DNA of 64,000 nucleotides from Rhodovarius lipocyclicus. GTDB lineage: Bacteria; Pseudomonadota; Alphaproteobacteria; Acetobacterales; Acetobacteraceae. The position numbers and the translations under genes are program-made. Shown here piece after piece: positions 18,381 to 27,285 of this stretch. Position 1 is the stretch's first letter. Every line of letters begins with the position of its first letter. The stretch covers positions 310,001 to 374,000 of the forward strand of contig NZ_JAAABL010000001.1 in the NCBI RefSeq assembly GCF_009900765.1, given 5' to 3'. The notes under the pieces were generated by a model. It made no database searches, had not been told where the DNA came from, and saw nothing but the letters and a program-made list of their open reading frames with translations.

Positions 18381-18794
18381 ATGACCGCGACCCACGACCG
18401 CTCATCGCCATCGGCCACCATCGCTGGAAACCGCGTCGACCGCGGCGACACCGCTGTGAAGCTCGCCGCTGCCGGCGGCGTGCTGGGCGCGCTGGCCGCC
18501 TCCTCCTGCTGCATCCTGCCGCTGGCTCTGTTCAGCCTCGGCGTCGGGGGCGCCTGGATCGGCACCCTCACCGCATTGGCGCCCTACCAGCCGATCTTCG
18601 CGGCCTTCACGCTGGCCGTGCTCGGCTTCGGCTTCTGGCGCGTCTATGGCGCGCGCCCCGCCTGCGCCGCTAACGCCGCCTGCGCGAGGCCGCTGCCGCG
18701 CGGGATGGTCAAGGCCGGGCTGTGGTTCGCAACGGTGCTGACCGGCGCGGCCCTCGCCTTCCCCTTCGTCGCCGACGCCCTGCTGGCCTCGTGA
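18381..18794 (+). CDS. merT: Mercuric transport protein MerT
   Basis: 137 residues, inner membrane. Three hydrophobic segments are visible. The paired cysteines in SSCCILP lie in the first helix, and a second cysteine pair (CAANAAC) lies in the cytoplasmic loop, the standard MerT relay for moving Hg(II) from MerP to MerA. First gene of the mer operon. Confidence 0.92.
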   Translation: MTATHDRSSPSATIAGNRVDRGDTAVKLAAAGGVLGALAASSCCILPLALFSLGVGGAWIGTLTALAPYQPIFAAFTLAVLGFGFWRVYGARPACAANAACARPLPRGMVKAGLWFATVLTGAALAFPFVADALLAS

Positions 18795-18819
18795 CGCAAC
18801 CCAACAAGGAGTGAATCCG

Positions 18820-19116
18820 GTGTTCCGATCTGTCCGCCCCCTCGTCGCCCTGGCCGCGCTGCTCGCCCCGGCCGCGGGCGCATCCGCCGCCGAACGCACC
18901 GTGACGCTCGGCGTGGAGAACATGTACTGCGCCGCCTGCCCGCACATCGTCCGCCAGACCCTGGCCAGCGTACCGGGGGTGCGACGGGTGGAGGTCTCCT
19001 ACCGGACGCGAACGGCGACCGTGACCTTCGACGACGCACGGACCGACGTCGCGGCGCTGACCACAGCGACCGCCGCAGCCGGCTACCCGGCCAGCCTGCG
19101 GGTGGGCGGTTCGTGA
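18820..19116 (+). CDS. merP: Periplasmic mercury-binding protein MerP
   Basis: 98 residues. GTG 18820 has AAGGAG nine bases upstream, better than GTG 18811. A signal peptide (LVALAALLAPAAGASAA) precedes a heavy-metal-associated domain with the metal site NMYCAACP, in place of the common GMTCxxC. It scavenges Hg(II) in the periplasm for MerT. Confidence 0.92.
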   Translation: MFRSVRPLVALAALLAPAAGASAAERTVTLGVENMYCAACPHIVRQTLASVPGVRRVEVSYRTRTATVTFDDARTDVAALTTATAAAGYPASLRVGGS

Positions 19117-19159
19117 TGGCCTGCGGCGCGGCGCGGCGACACGGCCCGGGCCGCGTGTC

Positions 19160-19408
19160 GTGAACGACCGGACGCTCATCCGCACGGGCGCCATCGGCGC
19201 GGGCCTCGCGGCAATCTGCTGCGCCACGCCGATCCTCGCCATCGTCCTGGGCGCGGCCGGCCTGTCGGCCTGGGCCGCCGGGGCGGATTCCGTGCTCATT
19301 CCCATTCTTCTCGCCTGCCTGGCGCTGGTCGCCATCGGGCTCGTGCGACGTCAGCGTGCCAGGACATGCTGCGCGCCCGGTGAGACGACAAAGGAAGGCC
19401 GCCCGTGA
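19160..19408 (+). CDS. merF: Mercury transporter MerF
   Basis: 82 residues, GTG start. Two transmembrane segments, with vicinal cysteines in the first (AICCATPIL) and a second pair at the C-terminal cytosolic side (RTCCAPG), as in MerF. Provides a second Hg(II) importer beside MerT. Its stop overlaps the merA start. Confidence 0.85.
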   Translation: MNDRTLIRTGAIGAGLAAICCATPILAIVLGAAGLSAWAAGADSVLIPILLACLALVAIGLVRRQRARTCCAPGETTKEGRP

Positions 19409-20838
19409 GCGCCTGTTGCACATCCGCCGGGGGCGATGCGCGCCGCTACGACCTGGTCGTGGTCGGCGCCGGCTCGGCCGGCTTCTCGGCCGCGATCACG
19501 GCAGCGGAACAGGGGGCGCAGGTCGCCCTCATCGGCCACGGCACGATCGGCGGCACCTGCGTCAACATCGGCTGCGTGCCGTCGAAGGCGCTGATCCGCG
19601 CGGTGGGCGCCGTGCATGACGCGCGTGGCGCACAAGGACGCTTTGCGGGTGTGGAGAGCAGCGCGCGCATCGCCGACTGGGGCGCGCTCGCGGCGCAGAA
19701 GGACGCGCTGGTGGCCCGGCTCCGCCAGGCGAAATACGCCGACCTGCTGCCGGCCTACAACGGCATCACCTACGTCGAGGGCCAGGCCCGCCTGGTCGAA
19801 GGCGGCGTCGAGGCCGGCGGCCGCCACCTCGCCAGCGATCGCATCGTCCTGGCCACCGGCGCGCGGCCCGCGATGCCGGCGATCCCGGGCATCGATACCG
19901 TCGCTGTCCTGGACAGCACCTCGGCGTTGGCGCTCGAGTCCCTGCCGCGTTCGATGATCGTGCTCGGCGCCGGCTATGTCGGGGTGGAACTCGCCCAGAC
20001 GTTCGCCCGTGCCGGCGTCGCGGTCACCCTGGTCTGCCGCAGCCGGCCGCTACCGGAGGCCGAACCCGAGATCGGCACGGCGCTGACGGGCTACCTGGCA
20101 CGGGAGGGGCTGACGGTGCTTGGCGGCGTGCGCTACGAGCGCGCGGCGCAGGGCGCGGCGGGCGTGGCGCTGACCGTCGCGCGCGACGGGCGGGCGGAGA
20201 CGCTGACCGCGGAGCGTCTGCTGGTCACGACCGGCCGGGCGCCGAACACCGAAGGCATGGGCCTCCCGGAGGCCGGCATCGCGCTCTCGCCCGCCGGCGC
20301 GATCCTGGTCGATGACCGGATGCGCACCAGCCGTCCGGGCATCTACGCCGCGGGCGATGTCACCGGGCGCGATCCCTTCGTCTATATGGCCGCCTATGGC
20401 GCGAGGCTGGCGGCCCGCAATGCGCTGAACGGCGACAGCCTGCGCTACGACAGCAGCGCCATGCCGGCGGTGGTGTTCAGCGATCCGCAGGTGGCGAGCG
20501 TCGGCCTGACGGAAGCGCGCGCGCGCGCCGCCGGGCATGAGGTGCTGACCTCGATGGTGCCGCTCGACCACCTGCCGCGCGCGCTTGCGGCACGCGACAC
20601 GCGCGGCCTGATCAAGCTGGTGGCCGATGGGCGCACGCGCCGCCTGCTCGGGGCGCATGTCCTGGCGCCTGAGGGTGCCGACGCGATCCAGACCGCCGCC
20701 ATGGCGATCCGCGGCGGGCTGACCATCGACGACCTGGCGGAGACGATCTTTCCCTATCTGACGACCGTGGAGGGGCTGAAGCTCGCCGCGCAGGCCTTCG
20801 ACAAGGATGTGGGCCGCCTGTCCTGCTGCGCCGGGTGA
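19405..20838 (+). CDS. merA: Mercuric reductase
   Basis: 477 residues from GTG 19405, which overlaps the merF stop (GTGA). FAD/NADPH disulfide oxidoreductase that reduces Hg(II) to Hg(0) in the cytosol. Visible features are the FAD motif VVGAGSAGFSAA, the redox-active disulfide GGTCVNIGCVPSK, the NADPH motif VLGAGYVGVELA, the second FAD motif IYAAGDVTG and the essential C-terminal cysteine pair LSCCAG. It lacks the N-terminal NmerA metal-binding domain and has only a short ACC tail there, so Hg(II) must be handed over directly. Confidence 0.95.
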   Translation: MSACCTSAGGDARRYDLVVVGAGSAGFSAAITAAEQGAQVALIGHGTIGGTCVNIGCVPSKALIRAVGAVHDARGAQGRFAGVESSARIADWGALAAQKDALVARLRQAKYADLLPAYNGITYVEGQARLVEGGVEAGGRHLASDRIVLATGARPAMPAIPGIDTVAVLDSTSALALESLPRSMIVLGAGYVGVELAQTFARAGVAVTLVCRSRPLPEAEPEIGTALTGYLAREGLTVLGGVRYERAAQGAAGVALTVARDGRAETLTAERLLVTTGRAPNTEGMGLPEAGIALSPAGAILVDDRMRTSRPGIYAAGDVTGRDPFVYMAAYGARLAARNALNGDSLRYDSSAMPAVVFSDPQVASVGLTEARARAAGHEVLTSMVPLDHLPRALAARDTRGLIKLVADGRTRRLLGAHVLAPEGADAIQTAAMAIRGGLTIDDLAETIFPYLTTVEGLKLAAQAFDKDVGRLSCCAG

Positions 20839-20853
20839 GGACTCATGCTGGGC

Positions 20854-20876
20854 GGACGAAGGTCTCACCTTCGTCC
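20854..20876 (+). terminator. Hairpin after merA
   Basis: Perfect 10-bp stem GGACGAAGGT / ACCTTCGTCC with a CTC loop, 15 bases past the merA stop. It probably ends or stabilises the mer transcript. No T-run follows, so it is not a textbook intrinsic terminator. Confidence 0.6.
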
Positions 20877-21085
20877 CCTCAGGCGCCGGCGCCGCTCCGG
20901 GGCTTGGCTTCGTCATGCCAAATGCATGCAGGTCGCATGACGCAATTGCCGCGGGCCGCATTCGCGGCGTCGTGCCGCAGACACGCCTACGGCTTGACGG
21001 CCGACTTGCGGGCGGCTGCAGGTTCGTCTTTTCTCCTGCGGGAATAAGCTCTGGTGACGCCGCATACATGCGCTAGCTGCCCGGC

Positions 21086-22053
21086 ATGATGGTTCCCAGC
21101 CGTGCCGCGCTCGAACGCAACCAGGTGTGGTTCTACCTCGCCGCCGCCGCCGCAGGGCTCGGGGCCGGGGCCGGCGCGCCGGCCCTCGCCGGACCGGTGG
21201 AGGCGCTGCTCTGGCCCGCGCTGGCCCTGCTGCTCCTGGCCACGTTCGCCCAGGTGCCGCTGACGCATCTCGCCGACGGGTTCCGGGATCTGCGGCTGCT
21301 CGGCGCGCTGCTGCTCGGCAACTTCGTGCTGGTGCCGCTGCTGGTCGCGGCCCTCTGGCCGCTCGTGCCGGCGGAGCCTGCAATCCGCCTCGGTGTGGTG
21401 CTGGTGCTGCTGCTACCCTGCACCGACTGGTCCATGACCTTCACGCATCTCGCGCGCGGGGACACGGCCGGGCTGATCGCCGTGGTGCCCGTGCTACTGC
21501 TGCTCCAGATGGTGCTGCTGCCGGCCTACCTCTGGCTTTTCCTCGGCTCGGGCGAACTCGTCGCGCTGCCGGCCGATCGGCTCCTGCTGGTTTTGCGTTG
21601 CTGATCGCCGCACCACTGGCGCTGGCTTGGCTGTTGGAACGCTGGGCGGAACGTGCACCGGCCGGGGCGCGTGTGGTGCGCGCCATGGGGGCGGCGCCGG
21701 TGCCACTGCTGGCCGTGGTGGTGTTCCTGATCGCGCTCGGCCAGGGCGGCACACTGGCCGGGGCACCGGCGCGGCTTGCCACCGTCGCCGGGGTGTTCGC
21801 GCTCTTCCTGGCCGGCGCGCTGGCACTCGGGCTGCTCGTCACGCGCGCCTTTGCCTTGCCGGCGGCCTCCGGCCGTGCCGTGGCATTCAGCCTCGGCACG
21901 CGCAATTCCTTCGTCGTGCTCCCGTTGGCCCTGGCCCTGCCGGAAGAATGGAGCCTCGCGGCGCTGGTCATCGTCCTGCAATCGCTGGTCGAACTGCTCG
22001 GGATGCTGGTCTTCCTGCGCGTCGTGCCGCGGCTGTTCCGCACCGCCGGCTGA
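21086..22053 (+). pseudogene. Arsenite/bile acid:sodium symporter-family transporter, frameshifted
   Basis: The first frame, 21086-21604, encodes hydrophobic helices including LLPCTDWSMTFTHLARGDTAGL, as in arsenic-resistance members of the SBF/ACR3 superfamily. It ends prematurely at LLLVLRC. The next frame continues at once as FALLIAAPLALAWLLERW and runs to 22053 with the expected remaining helices. A single-base deletion near 21585-21600 explains the break; programmed frameshifting is unlikely but not excluded. Follows the mer operon as a metalloid-resistance remnant. Confidence 0.75.
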
Positions 22054-22054
22054 C

Positions 22055-22385
22055 CGGACGGCGGCCGCCTCCGCCAGCGTCGCGCAAACCGCGGCGGCGA
22101 CGCGCCGCGGCCTTTCGCCGAGCCCGAAGCAGAGCGCCGGGTCGCCGCGAGGATCCACTTCCACCGCCTTTGCGCCCGCCTGCACCGCGACGCCGTCGCG
22201 CACCAGCCCGCGCAGGCAGCCCACGATCGGCGCGCGCAACGCATGCGGCCCGAGGTCGATCACGGGATCGCCCGCCTGCACCTCGTCCCCGATGCGATGG
22301 CGCGTCCGCACGACCCCGCCTTCCGGCGCGTAGACCGCACGCTCCCGGCCGACGCCGGCGATGGCGCGCGGCTCGCCGCGCAAGC
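22055..22385 (-). pseudogene. YqeB/EF2563-like C-terminal fragment
   Basis: The reverse frame reads AVYAPEGGVVRTRHRIGDEVQ, APIVGCLRGLVRDGVAVQAGAKAVEVDPRGD, matching the C-terminal half of the YqeB (EF2563) family linked to selenium-dependent molybdenum hydroxylases. The N-terminal part is absent: the fragment starts where the P-type ATPase homology stops, in another frame. The frame runs past the expected end into the antisense of the transporter. A deletion scar. Confidence 0.65.
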
Positions 22386-23629
22386 GCCTCGACCTCTGCA
22401 GGCAGCGCTGCGCCGGACAACGCGGCGACCTCGGTGGGCGCCCCTTTCACGACGCGCATCTGCGTGCCGTCGGGGCTGGCGATCTCCGCCTCCGCAAAGC
22501 GGCGCGCCGGGTCGAAGGGCAGGAACGCACGCCGCGTTGCAGCGGCGTGCCGCGACGGCCCGACGCCCGCCGCCGCTGCGCGCACCGCGGCATCCACACC
22601 ATCCGGCCCGGAGTCCGAGGAGGCTAGCGCGGCCAGCGCCAGCACATCGGCCTCGGCAAGGCCTCGCAGGGGCGCCACCGCAGCGATGGCGAGGTCGTTG
22701 CGCGTCAGCGTGCCGGTCTTGTCCGAGCAGAGCACCGTCATCGTCGCCGCGTCGTGCACGGCACCAAGCCGCGTCAGCAGCACGCCACGCCGTGACAGCG
22801 TCCGGGCTGCCATCGCCGCGGTCAGGGTGAAGGCCAGCGAAAGCGCCACCGGGACCGTCGCCAGCACGGCGGAGAGTACCAGCGGCAGGACGCGCCGCAA
22901 CTCCATCCCCGTGGCCGCGGCGTAGGCGAGCATGCCGACCACGACCGCGCCGTTGATGACGGCCAGCAGCCGCACGATCGCGACCACCGTGCGTTCCTGC
23001 GTGCTTTCCGCCCGGGCGATGCGCACCAGTTCCGCGGCCCGGCCGAAGAAGGCGCGCGGGCCGGTGGCGGTGACCTCGGCCACAGCCTCCCCGCCACGCA
23101 CCAGGGCGCCGGCATGGGCGGCGGCACGCGGTCCGGCCCCCACCGCGGCGCTCTCGCCGGTCAGCATGGATTCGTCGAGCGCGACCTCGCCCGAGAGGAT
23201 CCGCACATCCGCCGGCACCACGGCACCGAGGCCGAGCTTCACGACATCCCCCGCGACCAGCCCCGCGACCGGCAGGCTCGCCCAGACGCCATCGCGGAGC
23301 ACCGTCGCCTGCGGCGCGAGGCGCGCGCACATCGCCTCGAGCGCCGCATCGGCCCGGCCCTCCTGCAACGCGCCAGCCGCCGCGTTCACCACGAGCAGGG
23401 CGGCGACCACGATCGCCTCGGTCGTCTCGCCCAGGGCGAGTTGCAGCACGATCGCCGACTCCAGCATCCAGGGCACCGGGCCCCAGAACCGCGCGGCGAA
23501 GTGGCGCAGCGGATGCGGCCGCTCCTCCGGCACGGCGTTCGGGCCGTCACGGCGCAGCGCCGCCGTAGCCGCGGCGCTGGTCAGGCCGGGCGGCAGCGAT
23601 GGCGAATCAGGCCGTGCTTCCTCGGTCAT
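22386..23629 (-). pseudogene. P-type cation ATPase, N-terminal fragment
   Basis: About 415 residues of a P-type ATPase resembling plasma-membrane H+-ATPases (type III). It has the actuator motif LTGES, the phosphorylation motif CSDKTGTLT and the nucleotide-domain KGAPTE. Homology ends near ALARR. The rest of the N domain, the P-domain hinge and the last membrane helices are gone, and the frame continues only as arginine-rich shadow sequence. The start overlaps the dedA stop, so it was the third gene of a uppP-dedA-ATPase operon. Should be inactive. Confidence 0.8.
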
Positions 23630-24270
23630 GGCTCATGCTCCCGCGCCACGGCGCTGTGAGCGCTCCGCCTCAGCCAGGCACGCCGCAGCAGGAGCAGCGC
23701 GATACCGAGCCCCGCGGCGGCGGGCACCGCTAAGTCATCGAGGTCGGCGCCGAGATGCACGCCGGCCAGCAGGCCGACCGCCGCGCCTGGTAGTATGTGG
23801 ACCGGTGCCCAGACGATCGCGGATACTAGGTTCGAGGCGTAGAAGGCGGCCGGCCGCATGCCGAACATGCCCGCGACCACCGGCACCACCGAGCGCACGC
23901 CGGGCAGGAACCGCGCCAGCGCGACGCCGGGCACGCCGAAGCGTCGGATGAAGGCTTCCCCGGTGGCCAACAGTGCGGGTCGTGTCGCGAAGGGCCATCC
24001 CGACAGCAGGCGATCGGCATGGTGGTGGCCGATCCAGTAGGACAGGCCATCGCCCGCCACTGCACCGAGGATCGCCGCCACCACCACGCCCGCCAGCGAG
24101 ACATGGCCCAGGCTCGCCGCGGCGCCGATCGCCATCAGGATCGGCGTGCCCGGCACCAGCGCGCCGACCACGACGAAGGCCTCGGATGCCGCCACCGCGA
24201 AGGCGACGGCCCAGGTCAGGCCGGGATGCGCGGCAATGAAACCGGTGATCTCGGCGATCAGCGCGGTCAT
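23626..24270 (-). CDS. dedA: DedA-family membrane protein
   Basis: 214 residues. DedA/VTT-fold proteins include the undecaprenyl-phosphate flippases. Seen: the helix-loop motif GAVAGDGLSYWIGHH, the re-entrant motif ARFLPGVRSVVPVVAGM and further hydrophobic segments. The start overlaps the uppP stop (ATGA), coupling it to the enzyme that makes the same lipid carrier available. A role in C55-P recycling fits, but substrate is inferred from family and context. Confidence 0.88.
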   Translation of the reverse strand: MTALIAEITGFIAAHPGLTWAVAFAVAASEAFVVVGALVPGTPILMAIGAAASLGHVSLAGVVVAAILGAVAGDGLSYWIGHHHADRLLSGWPFATRPALLATGEAFIRRFGVPGVALARFLPGVRSVVPVVAGMFGMRPAAFYASNLVSAIVWAPVHILPGAAVGLLAGVHLGADLDDLAVPAAAGLGIALLLLRRAWLRRSAHSAVAREHEP

Positions 24271-25076
24271 CGCAGCACCAACCAGGCCAGCGCGATGGTG
24301 CCGATCAGGATGCGGTACCAGCCGAAGGGGGCGAAGCCGATGCGGCCGATCACCGCCAGCACCGCCCGAACGACCAGCAGCGCGGTGACGAAGGCCGCGG
24401 CGAAGCCGACCGCGATCAGCGTCCCGCCGTCGAAGGCGAGATCCGCGCGTGCCTTCCACAGGCTGTACACGGTCGCCGCCAACATTGTCGGGATGGCGAG
24501 CACGAAGCTGAACTCCGCGGCGGCGCGGCGGTCCACGCCGAGCAGCCGCGCCGCGATGATGGTCGCGGCCGAACGCGAGATTCCCGGCACCATCGCCAGC
24601 GCCTGGCCGAACCCCACCACGAGCGCCGCCCCGGGGCCGATGGCGGCGGGGTCGTGGATCGTCGGATGCCGCATGACGCGCTCGATCAGCAGGATGACGA
24701 CCCCACCGGCGATGAGGGCCAGGGCGACCACCAGCGGGCTGAACAGCAGGCGGGTGATCGGCCCGTAGAGCGTCGCGCCGAGCACCAGTGCCGGCAGGAA
24801 GGCCAGGATCAGGGCCGTGGCGTAGCGGCGCTCGGCCGTCGCGGGCCGCCACATCCCGATCGCCATGCGCCACAGCATGGAGCGATAGATCCACACCACG
24901 GCGAGGATGGCGCCGAGTTGGATCGCGATCTCGAACACCTTGCCGGGCGGCCCCCGGAAGCCGAGCGCCTCGCCAAGCAGGATCAGGTGGCCGGTCGAGG
25001 AGACGGGCAGGAACTCGGTCAGCCCCTCGACCACGCCGAGCAGGCCGGCGGAAAGCAACTGAGTCGGGTCGGTCAT
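24267..25076 (-). CDS. uppP: Undecaprenyl-diphosphatase (BacA/UppP)
   Basis: 269 residues from ATG 25076. Dephosphorylates undecaprenyl pyrophosphate at the outer face of the inner membrane to regenerate the cell-wall lipid carrier; extra copies can confer bacitracin resistance. Both catalytic regions are present: GLTEFLPVSSTGHLIL and MVPGISRSAATI, with multiple membrane helices. First gene of the operon with dedA and the broken ATPase. Being in an accessory region, it may be a second copy. Confidence 0.93.
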   Translation of the reverse strand: MTDPTQLLSAGLLGVVEGLTEFLPVSSTGHLILLGEALGFRGPPGKVFEIAIQLGAILAVVWIYRSMLWRMAIGMWRPATAERRYATALILAFLPALVLGATLYGPITRLLFSPLVVALALIAGGVVILLIERVMRHPTIHDPAAIGPGAALVVGFGQALAMVPGISRSAATIIAARLLGVDRRAAAEFSFVLAIPTMLAATVYSLWKARADLAFDGGTLIAVGFAAAFVTALLVVRAVLAVIGRIGFAPFGWYRILIGTIALAWLVLR

Positions 25077-25170
25077 GGCGAGACGGTGTCCTTTGCCCTT
25101 GGTGGCCCGTGCTAGCCCCCGCCCGCTTGCGCGCCTCTCGCGCCAAGATTGGGAATTCCCAATCTGCGCC

Positions 25171-26604
25171 TCATCCTTCCAGCATGCCGACGCGCCGCGG
25201 CGTCCGCTCACGCCCGCCATCCGCCGGCGGGAAGGCGAGGCTGACCGCCAGCCCGCGCCCGTCCGGCCGCGCCGCATCCAGCGTCAACGCCGCCTCATGC
25301 AAGACGGCCACCGCCGCGACCAGCGCAAGGCCGAGGCCGCTGCCGCCATCGGACCGGCTCGGGTCGAGGCGATGGAAGCGGCCGAGGATGCGGGCGCGCT
25401 CGGCTTCCGGCACGCCTGGCCCGTCATCCTCCACCCGCAGCACCGCGCCGGATGCGCCGCGCGACAGGCTCAACCCGATGCGGGTGCCTGGCCCGGTGTG
25501 GCGGATCGCGTTCTCGATCAGGTTGGCGATCGCCTGGGTCAGCACTTCGCGGTCGCCGCGGATCGCAACGCCCTCCTCGATGCGGGTCCAGGGCTGGCGG
25601 CCAGAGTCCTCGATCGACGGCCCATAGGCCTCGGCCAGCGCGGCGGCGAGGGCGGAAAGGTCCACCTCGGCAAAGCCTGCACGGCGCGAGCCGGATTCGA
25701 TCTGCGCAATGCGCAACAGAGCGGCGAAGGTGCCGAGGATGGCATCGGTCTCCGCGATCGCCGCCTCCACCGCGGCGTCATAGGCGGCGACGCTGCGCTC
25801 GCCGTCGCGCGCGGCCTCAAGGTCCTGCCTCAGCCGGGCCAGCGGCGTGCGCAGGTCGTGCGCGATGGCTGAGGTGGCGTGGCGCAGCTCGTCCATCAAA
25901 TGGTGGATGCGGTCGAGCATGGCGTTGATGGCGCCGGCCAAGCGGTCCATCTCGTCGCCACTGCCGCCATCCACGAGAGGCACGCGCCGCGCCAGGTCGC
26001 CGGCTGCGATCGCCTCGGCCACCGCGGCGATGGCATCGATCCGGCGGAGGAAGCCCCAGGCGACGAGCACGCCGCCGCCGATGCCGAGCCCGAGGGTGGC
26101 CGCGCCGGCCCACAGGAAGGCCTCGCGCAGCAGTTCCGCCGCCTCGCTGACCGCGCCGGCGTCGCGCGCGACCACCAGCCGCGCGCCGTCGGGCAACGTC
26201 GCGGCGGCGACGATGAAGGGCGTCTCCTCGCCCTCCGACCCCGGCAGGGTCACCTCGTCGAGGCCATCGGCCACCGGCGCCAGCAGGTGGTCACCGAGCA
26301 TGCGCCGCCCTTGCGCATCGAACAGGGCGTAGCGGGCGCCCGGATGGCTCGCCCGGTCGGCGATGCGGGCGCGGATCACCGTAGCGAGGCCGGATGTCCT
26401 CTCGGTCGCCTGTTCATGCAGCAGGCCGGCGAGGTCGGCGGCGGCGGCCTGCTCGACCTGGCCGCGCATCACGCCGACCGTGCCCCAGTGGACCACGCCG
26501 AACAGCACCGCCGAGGACAGCGCGAAGACCGCGGCGTAGAGCAGCACCAGGCGAAACCCGGCCGCCCCCCACAGCCGTCGGCCGAGCCGTTCAATCCGGC
26601 GCAC
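25171..26604 (-). CDS. Sensor histidine kinase
   Basis: 477 residues. TM1 is at about 18-39 and TM2 at 163-185, with a periplasmic sensor loop between. A HAMP region (about 186-240) leads into HisKA with the phospho-acceptor H249 (SAIAHDLRTPLARL). ATP-binding boxes are NLIENAIRHT, VEDDGPGVPE and GSGLGLALV. It overlaps the 3' end of the response regulator gene, with which it forms a pair. Small loop size and neighbours suggest a metal or envelope signal, which is inference. Confidence 0.92.
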   Translation of the reverse strand: MRRIERLGRRLWGAAGFRLVLLYAAVFALSSAVLFGVVHWGTVGVMRGQVEQAAAADLAGLLHEQATERTSGLATVIRARIADRASHPGARYALFDAQGRRMLGDHLLAPVADGLDEVTLPGSEGEETPFIVAAATLPDGARLVVARDAGAVSEAAELLREAFLWAGAATLGLGIGGGVLVAWGFLRRIDAIAAVAEAIAAGDLARRVPLVDGGSGDEMDRLAGAINAMLDRIHHLMDELRHATSAIAHDLRTPLARLRQDLEAARDGERSVAAYDAAVEAAIAETDAILGTFAALLRIAQIESGSRRAGFAEVDLSALAAALAEAYGPSIEDSGRQPWTRIEEGVAIRGDREVLTQAIANLIENAIRHTGPGTRIGLSLSRGASGAVLRVEDDGPGVPEAERARILGRFHRLDPSRSDGGSGLGLALVAAVAVLHEAALTLDAARPDGRGLAVSLAFPPADGGRERTPRRVGMLEG

Positions 26605-27268
26605 GCAGGCAGTATCCGGCGCCGCGGACGGTGTGGATCAGCTCGGCCTCGAAGCCGCGATCCACTTTGCCACGCAGGCGGCTGACATGGGTTTCCACGA
26701 TGTTGGTCTGCGGATCGAAGTGGAAGTCCCACACCTTCTCCAGCAGCATCGAGCGGGTCACCACCTCGCCGGCATGGCGCATCAGGTGTTCGAGCAGGCG
26801 GAACTCGCGCGGCTGCAATTCGATGCGCTGGCCCGCGCGCGTGACCGCGCGGCGGATCAGGTCCATCTCGAGATCCGCGACCTTGAGCCGCGTCGGTTCA
26901 CTGCCAAGGGCAGGCCGCCGCGCCAGCGCATTGAGCCGCGCCAGCAACTCGGCCAGCGCGAAGGGCTTCACGAGGTAGTCGTCCGCCCCCGCGTTGAGTC
27001 CTTCGACCCGGTCGTCGATCCCGCCCATCGTCGTCAGCAGCAGGATCGGCGCCCTCACCCCGGCCGCGCGCACGGTGCGCACGATGCCGGCACCGTCGAG
27101 GCCCGGCAGCATGCGGTCCACCACCATCAGGTCGTAGGGTTCCCCGGCGGCGAGGAACAGGCCATCGCGCCCGTTCGCCGCCGTATCCACGACATAGCCG
27201 GCCTCGGAGAGACCCTTGGCGAGGTAGTTCCGTGTCGCGGCATCGTCCTCGATGACCAGGATCTTCAT
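26591..27268 (-). CDS. OmpR/PhoB-family response regulator
   Basis: 225 residues from ATG 27268. Receiver domain with acidic pocket (IEDD), phospho-acceptor D51 (VVDRMLPGLDG), and the conserved Lys in YLVKPFALAELLAR. The C-terminal winged helix (ELQPREFRLLEHLMRHAGEVVTR...ETHVSRLRGKVD) places it in the OmpR/PhoB class. Lies between the cytochrome b gene and its kinase. Confidence 0.94.
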   Translation of the reverse strand: MKILVIEDDAATRNYLAKGLSEAGYVVDTAANGRDGLFLAAGEPYDLMVVDRMLPGLDGAGIVRTVRAAGVRAPILLLTTMGGIDDRVEGLNAGADDYLVKPFALAELLARLNALARRPALGSEPTRLKVADLEMDLIRRAVTRAGQRIELQPREFRLLEHLMRHAGEVVTRSMLLEKVWDFHFDPQTNIVETHVSRLRGKVDRGFEAELIHTVRGAGYCLRAPD

Positions 27269-27285
27269 GGTCCCTGCCGCCTCCT

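Noticed and set aside
20854-20876. Perfect hairpin after merA as an integron attC site
   Set aside because: It lacks the core sites and the extrahelical bases of attC and no integrase is present; a transcript-end hairpin is simpler.
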